Shown one piece after another: positions 15,421-20,426 of a DNA stretch of 20,426 bases. The stretch is from contig JBAYUX010000024.1 in NCBI GenBank assembly GCA_041674865.1, positions 1 through 20,426 on the forward strand, read 5' to 3'. The notes under the pieces were generated by a model that was given only the letters and a program-made list of their open reading frames with translations, ran no database searches and was not told where the DNA came from. A program made the translations under genes and the position numbers. Each line of letters begins with the position of its first letter. The stretch's first letter is position 1. The stretch is from CALREA01 sp041674865 (lineage in GTDB: Bacteria; Patescibacteriota; Gracilibacteria; UBA1369; UBA12463).

Positions 15421-16040
15421 TTTGAAAGATATTCTTTCAAAAAGTCAGCTACTTGATGCATCGCTCGTCCGCGATGGCTAATTTTATTTTTTTCTTCTGG
15501 CGTGAGTGCCGCATAGACTTTATCGAATCCGTCTGGCTGAAAACATGCCGACAGGGGAATGCCATGTGGCACTGCTGTTTTTGGCTCTGTATTGAGAAAC
15601 CCAGGACATATTCCATCGAACGTATGAACCTCAATTTCTCCGGTTTCTTTGTTGATGATCGTTAATGCTGCCGTGCAGTGAAATCGGGCGGTGTGTTGTT
15701 CTGGTGGCTTCTTCTTTAGCTCTTCGAGAAAGTAGGCGAGCCACTCTTCGTCACTTGCCTCTGCTCCGGCCCCCCAGCGCCTTGTTTTGAGCCCTAGTTC
15801 ATTTGGGAATGCGTCGATTTCTATTCCCGAATCTTCTGCGAGCGTTGCTATTTTTGATTTTTCGAAATAAAAGGCGCTTTTGATTTTAGCGTTTTCCTTG
15901 TACGTTCCTCCGTTTTCATCAGGAGATTCTGTGATTCCGATGTCTTGAGGCGTTATCATTTTGATAGGAAGAGAGGCGAGAACTTCTCCGATCTCTAGAA
16001 ATTTTCCTTTGTTGGTGGTTCCGATTACAAGTTCAAACAT
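15417..16040 (-). CDS. rdgB: Divergent RdgB/HAM1 non-canonical purine NTP pyrophosphatase
   Basis: A 207-residue protein with the ITPase/HAM1 fold signature: GTTNKGKFLEI at the N-terminus (family S/T-x-N-xx-K-xx-E), LAEDSGIEIDAF (~65-77), FHCTAALTI, and the C-terminal KISHRGRAM (~185-193). These enzymes hydrolyse dITP, XTP and similar damaged nucleotides to monophosphates, keeping them out of DNA and RNA. The segment usually reading GFGYDPIF is replaced by PHGIPLSACFQPDG, so substrate contacts may differ. It begins 24 nt after the O-antigen ligase-like stop and is probably cotranscribed with it. The TAG stop interleaves with the TAA of the convergent sigma-like gene. The family call is secure; the precise substrate is less so. 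Confidence 0.88.
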   Translation of the reverse strand: MFELVIGTTNKGKFLEIGEVLASLPIKMITPQDIGITESPDENGGTYKENAKIKSAFYFEKSKIATLAEDSGIEIDAFPNELGLKTRRWGAGAEASDEEWLAYFLEELKKKPPEQHTARFHCTAALTIINKETGEIEVHTFDGICPGFLNTEPKTAVPHGIPLSACFQPDGFDKVYAALTPEEKNKISHRGRAMHQVADFLKEYLSN

Positions 16041-16064
16041 ATATCTGTAGCGTTCTGTAAGTTA

Positions 16065-17990
16065 TTAAAGAGGGCTTAAGGGGATAGAAAACATATTGAA
16101 AAATTTCTCTCGTTCTTCTTGTGCAGATATGATGAGTTTTTTTCGAATATTTTGAAACTTCACTTTTTGAATAGGGCTTTTTGCTGCGGTTTCTAGGATG
16201 TAAGCGATTTTAATTGCACTCGATGGATCGCTTGTTTCTACCGTGTTGTGCGCATTATTCCTTAGAAGATTTAGGTAACTTTCGAGCATGGCTATATATC
16301 CCTTCGCCATGCTGTCAGAAACCTCACTTCCGTTTTTCTGCATTATTTTTAGTAAATTTAGGTGATATCGAAGGTGATTAAAGCGGTCCAGGGTGAGTGC
16401 GCGATAATTTGTTTTTTCGGCTACATCGTATTTATTGTTTTTCATGAGGAGCTCTGTCCATGTATTAAAGGCTTCCGCATACAGCATATCTCGATTTGTA
16501 ATTGTTATGAAAAGCTTGTGGGCTAGATTGTAATTTTTTGTTTCAATTGCATTATTGCCTTCGAGAAGAATAGCGTCATCAAAGAAGAGTGGGCGTGTAT
16601 TTGCAAACATTTTTGCCGCTTCTTCATGCTTTTCTTCCGCCGCAAGCGTCCTTCCGTTGATAATCTTTATTCGTTGATATATTTCATATCCGCCTGCTAA
16701 AAATACAATAAGCGATACGAGTGTCGTGAGGGATATGATGACCCGCCGCGGGGTTATTAGGGTCGATGAAATGACTTTGTGCTTCATGCTTATATTTACA
16801 ATAAGCCCTAGCTCTAGCCATAAAAGCGCGGCTGATGAAACAAAGTTCAAATTATAATCAATAAGGTTGTGTGCAATAATTCCTCCTATAGAAAGGAGTA
16901 ATATCATTATTAATTCCTTCTCTTCTTTTGATCGAATTCCCATACAAACTATAAGTCCTAGTAGGAAAATGTAAAGAATGGTTGATGGTATTCCAAAGTC
17001 TACAGCATGTTTGATAAACATATTGTGAGGATGTTCCGAGTTTGCGAGTGGCTGTTCTTGGTAATGGGGAAATGCAAATTCAAATGTATCTGGTCCGAAT
17101 CCCCAGATTGGTCGATCCTGAATAAGCCTAACCCCTCCTTTCCAAAAGCTTATTCTTTCATCTATTGATGATGTTTTCTCGCCTGACTGAAGTGTGATTT
17201 TTTTACTAAATTCATTTGTCGCGAATTTGCTTGGTCTTGCGTATTGAATTACGCTGGTAGTTAGTAAGATCAGTGCAACGAGTATGATGAATGGTTTTTT
17301 GATTTTTAGTGTTTTTCTAGCAAGAAGGAATGCCACGATAAGTCCTGCAATAATAATCCCTCCCCTTGAAAATGTGAGGAGAAGCGTTGTGAATATTAGC
17401 GTATTGATGATAAACCAAACCATTTTTTCCTTCGTTCTGTAGCCATTTTCTTCATCCCCAAATGCTTTTGAAAATTGCAAAAGTGTATATGGTATTAGCC
17501 CAATCAAAAAGAGCGCGAGTGCGTTTGGGTAGGCGGTTACGATGTATGGCAGTTGGGCAAATGTACTTGCGAGTCGATCGGCCGGTGTCGTGATATATAC
17601 TACAATTCCAAATACACAGAGCCCAGATGCAGCGACCGACATTGCTGTGAAGAGCTTTAGTATGCTTGATTTTTCAATTTCTGCCTGTGCGAATAAGAGC
17701 ATGGTTATTACCCCAGAGATCAGCGTTGTCATGGTAACGAATCCAAAATCTTGCATACTCGACATAATCCATCCACCTATAATGCTCAGAAGAAAGAGCA
17801 TGCTTATTCCCAATAGTAGTGTTGGTATTTTTGGCTCAAGTTTATGTTTTCTTCCGATGAAGACTCCAGCCCAGATTGGCAGTAGTGTAATTGTCCAGAG
17901 AAGGTGTGCCTGAAAGGATATCCCTCCTCTATGAAGAGCGGAAATAACAATTAGAAAAAATACGATAATGAGCGGAAGATTTTTTTTCAC
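16065..17990 (-). CDS. O-antigen ligase/polymerase-like membrane protein (Wzy_C family) with TPR-like C-terminus
   Basis: A 641-residue protein with about twelve membrane helices in residues 1-440 and a soluble helical tail. The Wzy_C/O-antigen ligase signature is visible: LLTFSRGGIIIAG (~206), then a large loop with RISFWKGGVRLIQDRPIWGFGPDTFEF and EHPHNMFIKHAVDFGI (~320). These enzymes join or polymerise lipid-linked glycans on the outer face of the membrane. Residues ~460-620 have the helix-pair spacing of TPR-like repeats. The start is GTG 17990, six bases after an extended -10 (TGG TATATT on the minus strand), which suggests a leaderless mRNA. rdgB follows 24 nt downstream on the same transcript. 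No other glycan genes lie in the window, so ligase and polymerase roles cannot be told apart. Confidence 0.88.
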   Translation of the reverse strand: MKKNLPLIIVFFLIVISALHRGGISFQAHLLWTITLLPIWAGVFIGRKHKLEPKIPTLLLGISMLFLLSIIGGWIMSSMQDFGFVTMTTLISGVITMLLFAQAEIEKSSILKLFTAMSVAASGLCVFGIVVYITTPADRLASTFAQLPYIVTAYPNALALFLIGLIPYTLLQFSKAFGDEENGYRTKEKMVWFIINTLIFTTLLLTFSRGGIIIAGLIVAFLLARKTLKIKKPFIILVALILLTTSVIQYARPSKFATNEFSKKITLQSGEKTSSIDERISFWKGGVRLIQDRPIWGFGPDTFEFAFPHYQEQPLANSEHPHNMFIKHAVDFGIPSTILYIFLLGLIVCMGIRSKEEKELIMILLLSIGGIIAHNLIDYNLNFVSSAALLWLELGLIVNISMKHKVISSTLITPRRVIISLTTLVSLIVFLAGGYEIYQRIKIINGRTLAAEEKHEEAAKMFANTRPLFFDDAILLEGNNAIETKNYNLAHKLFITITNRDMLYAEAFNTWTELLMKNNKYDVAEKTNYRALTLDRFNHLRYHLNLLKIMQKNGSEVSDSMAKGYIAMLESYLNLLRNNAHNTVETSDPSSAIKIAYILETAAKSPIQKVKFQNIRKKLIISAQEEREKFFNMFSIPLSPL

Positions 17991-17996
17991 CTCGCC

Positions 17997-18005
17997 AATA
18001 TACCA
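17997..18005 (-). promoter_or_regulatory. Extended -10 element of the O-antigen ligase-like gene
   Basis: On the minus strand TGG TATATT ends six bases before the GTG start at 17990, so transcription would begin at about the start codon. A clear -35 is lacking, as is usual with extended -10 promoters. Confidence 0.5.
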
Positions 18006-18053
18006 TACTCGGAAATGTTTGACACCCTAGCCAGATTTGTTACCTTTAGAAGG

Positions 18054-18071
18054 TCACAAATTATTTTGTGA
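18054..18071. promoter_or_regulatory. Operator-like dyad upstream of the Nramp-related gene
   Basis: TCACAAA (18054-18060) and TTTGTGA (18065-18071) are perfect inverted arms around TTAT. The site lies 30 bases before the ATG and about 30 bases after a perfect -35 hexamer TTGACA (18019-18024), where a metal-responsive repressor could act. No -10 fits that hexamer well (TACCTT at 18041-18046 is the best). Confidence 0.45.
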
Positions 18072-18100
18072 TCCTCAATCCTCCTCACTCTCAATTTGTT

Positions 18101-19363
18101 ATGAAAAATGTTTTTAAAAAGCTTGCCAAATATATTGGCCCAGGTGTCATTACCGGTGCCTCCGATGACGATCCTTCTGGTATCGCTACCTACTCTATGG
18201 CTGGAGCTGGATTTGGTCTTGGTTTTTTGTGGGTCGCCTTTTTGACGACTCCTCTTATGATTGCCGCACAAGAGTTGTGTGGTCGTATTGGTCTCGTGGG
18301 TGGCGGCGGGCTTGTTCAGGTTTTGAAGAAGAATTATTCAAAGAAGATTCTGTATGTTTTGGTTTTTCTTCTTGTGACTGCCAACACTGTTAATATTGGC
18401 GCCGATCTTGGTGCCATGGCGGACTCCCTGCGCCTTCTCTTTCCGCAGTTTCCTTTTATCTGGCTTGCGGTTGGCGTTACCGTTTTGACTATATTTCTCG
18501 AGGTTTTTCTTAGTTACGAGACGTATGCTCGTTATTTGAAGTATCTTACACTCTCCCTCTTTTGCTACATCGGCGTTGCTTTCTTTATTCAGATCGATTG
18601 GAAGGATGTTGCTATCAATGCAGTTATTCCTTCAGGGGTTTACAATAAAGAGTTTTTCCTTATGCTTACTGCCATTCTCGGTACGACTATCTCGCCTTAT
18701 CTTTTTTTCTGGGAGGCTTCGCAGGAAGTGGAGGAGGAAATTTCTGCTGGTCGCAAAACGCTTAAAATGCGAAAGGGTGCTTCTAAGGAAGAGATTTCTG
18801 ATATGCGATGGGATACTGCAGTTGGCATGATTTTTTCGAATATTGTCATGTTCTTCATTATCGTTGTTGCTGCGATGACGTTTTCAAAGAATGGGATTCA
18901 CCAAATTGAAACTGCGCAACAGGCTGCTCAGATGCTTCAGCCTCTCGCAGGCCGCTATGCTACCTGGGTGTTTGCTATTGGTATCATCGGAACAGGTCTT
19001 CTTGCTATTCCAGTCCTTGCAGGGTCTGCCGCATTTGCCTTCTCAGAGATGTTTAACCTTAAGCGGGGACTAAGCCTCAAGTATTATCAGGCAAAGGGTT
19101 TCTATGGCGTTATTGTTATTTCTCTTCTTGTTGGACTTGTTATTAACTTCCTTGGGGTCAGTCCGGTCAAAATGCTTTTCTATAGTGCGGTCTTGAACGG
19201 CCTTATCTCTCCGATTCTTCTCATGTTTATCTTCCTTACGGGTAATAACGAAAAGGTTATGGGTAAGTGGACAAGTGGAAACTATTCAAATGTTGGTGTT
19301 TGGGTGACTATACTCCTTATGCTCTTCTCGGCTCTTTCTATTATCTTTGGATTTTTCTTTTAA
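18101..19363 (+). CDS. Nramp (SLC11)-related divalent metal transporter
   Basis: A 420-residue protein with about eleven membrane helices and the Nramp fold. The start of helix 1 reads YIGPGVITGASDDDPSGIATYS; typical Nramp proteins have DPGN here. Further family features are NTVNIGADLGAMADSL in helix 3 and TTISPYLFFWEASQEVEEE in helix 6, where classic members carry a MPHN motif with a metal-ligating Met. The Met and Asn ligands thus appear replaced, so the metal may be Mg2+ or another hard ion rather than Mn2+/Fe2+; this is inferred from the motif changes. ATG 18101 is preferred over an in-frame GTG at 18068 that lies inside the operator-like dyad. A bidirectional terminator follows. It is divergent from the O-antigen ligase-like gene. 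Confidence 0.92.
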   Translation: MKNVFKKLAKYIGPGVITGASDDDPSGIATYSMAGAGFGLGFLWVAFLTTPLMIAAQELCGRIGLVGGGGLVQVLKKNYSKKILYVLVFLLVTANTVNIGADLGAMADSLRLLFPQFPFIWLAVGVTVLTIFLEVFLSYETYARYLKYLTLSLFCYIGVAFFIQIDWKDVAINAVIPSGVYNKEFFLMLTAILGTTISPYLFFWEASQEVEEEISAGRKTLKMRKGASKEEISDMRWDTAVGMIFSNIVMFFIIVVAAMTFSKNGIHQIETAQQAAQMLQPLAGRYATWVFAIGIIGTGLLAIPVLAGSAAFAFSEMFNLKRGLSLKYYQAKGFYGVIVISLLVGLVINFLGVSPVKMLFYSAVLNGLISPILLMFIFLTGNNEKVMGKWTSGNYSNVGVWVTILLMLFSALSIIFGFFF

Positions 19364-19402
19364 GAAATAATAGCGAGAATGGCTGATCTCCTCTTGATCA
19401 AT

Positions 19403-19436
19403 AAAAAAACCTTCATACATATGAAGGTTTTTTTTT
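19403..19436. terminator. Bidirectional intrinsic terminator
   Basis: ACCTTCATA (19409-19417) and TATGAAGGT (19420-19428) form a stem flanked by seven A upstream and nine T downstream, so it can end both the Nramp-related gene (plus) and the DUF5679 gene (minus), which converge on it. Confidence 0.88.
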
Positions 19437-19463
19437 GAAGATTTGATTGAAGCCTGAAGAGAT

Positions 19464-19643
19464 TTAAGCAGCTGCGCCTGGAACCTCTGTAGCCTTGACG
19501 ATCTTGTACATACCGCCACCGCATACTCCGCAGCGTCCTTTTGCAGCATGACGACCGTTCTTCATTACGACGTATTCAACGTCAACCATATCTCGGCGAT
19601 TTACGCCTTCGTTCTTATTGCATTTTGGGCAAAGACCTTGCAT
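19464..19643 (-). CDS. DUF5679 small zinc-ribbon protein
   Basis: A 59-residue protein. Two Cys pairs, CPKC (residues 5-8) and CGVC (38-41), form a zinc ribbon around the segment VVMKNGRHAAKGRCGVCGG, which is the DUF5679 pattern (kNGr.a..G.C..CG). Function is unknown; such ribbons usually bind nucleic acid or a protein partner. A good minus-strand promoter stands at 19683-19712, and the gene converges with the Nramp-related gene on a shared terminator. No Shine-Dalgarno precedes the ATG at 19643. The call rests on the motif and short length; the ORF is supported by promoter and terminator. Confidence 0.85.
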   Translation of the reverse strand: MQGLCPKCNKNEGVNRRDMVDVEYVVMKNGRHAAKGRCGVCGGGMYKIVKATEVPGAAA

Positions 19644-19682
19644 GGGTAGTGAATTAAAAATATAAGATTACTAATTAGTTTG

Positions 19683-19712
19683 ATTATATCACAATTTCCG
19701 TAGCTTTGTCCA
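19683..19712 (-). promoter_or_regulatory. Promoter of the DUF5679 gene
   Basis: On the minus strand TGGACA (19712-19707), an 18-nt spacer and a perfect TATAAT (19688-19683) preceded by TGA make a strong promoter with an extended -10. The leader would be about 33 nt. A palindrome ACTAATTAGT (19670-19679) covers the expected start site. Confidence 0.72.
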
Positions 19713-19742
19713 GCTTTGAATCGCAAAATATTGTCAAATAGC

Positions 19743-19771
19743 TTCATTTCAGCTTCGAATACATATATAAT
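19743..19771 (+). promoter_or_regulatory. Promoter of the hisB-like gene, probably leaderless
   Basis: A perfect TATAAT (19766-19771) follows a weak -35 TTCATT (19743-19748) by 17 nt. Only six bases separate it from the ATG at 19778, so the transcript would start at or next to the start codon. Confidence 0.6.
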
Positions 19772-19777
19772 ATAGGT

Positions 19778-20308
19778 ATGAAATTCGTCTTTTTGGACCG
19801 AGATGGCACCCTTATAGAGGAGCCGATGGACTGCAAAGTTGATAGCTTACAGAAGCTTCACTTTAAGCCGGGAGTTTTTGAAGGATTGCGTCAGCTGCGT
19901 GAAGCTGGTTATGAATTAGTGATGGTAACGAATCAAGATGGTATTGGTCATGGCGCTTTTACTTGGGAGGTTTTTGATGAGGGTCAAGATTTTATTATGA
20001 GTGAACTCGAGAGACATGGTGTTCGCTTCTACGATGTTTTTATCTGTCCTCATTTCCCTGAAGAGGGCTGTGATTGTCGCAAACCCCAGATTGGACTCGT
20101 CAAAGAGTTTATTTGGGAGAATGAAATGGAGCCTGAAGATTCATATATGGTTGGCGATCGCCCAACCGATGTTGAATTCGGAAAAAATCTCGAAATACAT
20201 TCGGTATATCTTTCAAATCCAAGATTTCCTCTTGAAAAAGGGGTTGTTGCTGACCATGAGGCCACGGACTTTTCGGATGCGGTGCGGTATATTCTCAGTG
20301 AGAAATAA
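19778..20308 (+). CDS. hisB: HAD-family phosphatase, histidinol-phosphatase type (HisB N-domain)
   Basis: A 176-residue single-domain HAD phosphatase closely resembling the N-terminal half of E. coli HisB. Motif I FLDRDGTL (nucleophile Asp7, acid/base Asp9), motif II MVTNQDGIG (~50), the zinc loop CPHFPEEGCDCRKP (~91-104) with its Cys/His ligands, and motif IV YMVGDRPTDVEFG (~125-137) are all present. HisB-N hydrolyses L-histidinol phosphate in histidine biosynthesis; the close relative GmhB removes the 7-phosphate from heptose bisphosphate. The N-terminus (EEPMDCKVDSLQKLHFKPGV) matches HisB better than GmhB, by eye. The dehydratase half of bifunctional HisB is absent. No other his gene lies in the window. 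ATG 19778 follows a -10 element by six bases. Confidence 0.88.
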   Translation: MKFVFLDRDGTLIEEPMDCKVDSLQKLHFKPGVFEGLRQLREAGYELVMVTNQDGIGHGAFTWEVFDEGQDFIMSELERHGVRFYDVFICPHFPEEGCDCRKPQIGLVKEFIWENEMEPEDSYMVGDRPTDVEFGKNLEIHSVYLSNPRFPLEKGVVADHEATDFSDAVRYILSEK

Positions 20309-20426
20309 TCTGACGTGATTACGGTGTTGAGAAGAGTGGTAACCCTATTGCATTTGGCGCGCTTCCGCTTATTCCTGTGGGAATGTTGCTTGGAATCGGA
20401 GTGTTAGGATCTATCGAGATTGGTCC
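20309..20426 (+). other. Unassigned right edge
   Basis: After the hisB-like stop no start codon opens a credible gene. One frame stays open from just after the TGA at 20311-20313 to the edge. It encodes a hydrophobic stretch (PLIPVGMLLGIGVLGSIEI) that looks like a membrane helix but lacks an ATG or GTG ahead of it. It may be a gene remnant or a gene starting at the internal GTG near 20378. Confidence 0.25.

Noticed and set aside
17542..17913. 123-codon plus-strand frame inside the O-antigen ligase-like gene
   Set aside because: It is the antisense shadow of hydrophobic helices, and no promoter or motif supports it.
18068..18100. GTG start for the Nramp-related gene adding 11 residues
   Set aside because: The GTG lies inside the perfect dyad 18054-18071, and the added residues are not like Nramp N-termini. 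ATG 18101 gives a typical basic start.
1..20426. TGA read as glycine (code 25)
   Set aside because: Every main gene is complete in the standard code with normal family length, and Gly positions in motifs such as GDVGFGKT are GGN codons.

Overview
The window looks like a piece of chromosome from a small-genome Patescibacteria/CPR-type bacterium, possibly on the Peregrinibacteria/Gracilibacteria side. This placement is an inference from style, not a phylogeny. Supporting features are low to moderate GC, almost no Shine-Dalgarno sequences, several promoters that sit directly on start codons, a DUF5679 zinc-ribbon protein, a VanW/YtxH/RNase Y cluster, and a divergent tmRNA tag. Every gene closes with TAA or TAG, none with TGA. 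The standard genetic code still works throughout. I see no mobile element, CRISPR array, phage gene or rRNA/tRNA gene.

Layout. (1) 1-3080, minus strand: a probable operon rny -> ytxH-like -> vanW-like, with the vanW-like gene running off the left edge. (2) 3081-3543: an AT-rich gene-free gap between divergent rny and dnaN. It carries DnaA-box-like sites, a 10-bp inverted repeat and a DnaA-trio-like run, and the G/C bias of the plus strand changes sign around it. It is the best candidate for the replication origin. (3) 3544-8008, plus strand: dnaN (sliding clamp) and mfd (transcription-repair coupling factor). (4) 8087-9148: a small secreted His-rich protein, then one-piece tmRNA (ssrA) with its terminator. 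(5) 9218-11275: an Asp-rich lipoprotein and a DMT-type permease. (6) 11295-13037, minus: an APC amino-acid permease with a soluble C-terminal domain. (7) 13160-15420, plus: a tRNA-dihydrouridine synthase, then a sigma-like protein carrying a membrane anchor. (8) 15417-17990, minus: an O-antigen ligase/polymerase-like membrane protein followed by a divergent RdgB/HAM1 NTP pyrophosphatase. (9) 18101-19363, plus: an Nramp-related metal transporter behind an operator-like dyad. (10) 19464-19643, minus: DUF5679 zinc ribbon. (11) 19778-20308, plus: a HisB-N type HAD phosphatase. The last 118 bases hold no gene I can assign.

Functionally the core is information processing (RNase Y, DnaN, Mfd, Dus, tmRNA). 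Around it lies a cell-envelope and transport set (VanW-like, YtxH-like, lipoprotein, DMT, APC, Wzy-like, Nramp). The two most novel items are the putative origin with its bacterial-unwinding-element-like layout, and the 403-residue sigma-like protein tethered to the membrane by its own C-terminal half.
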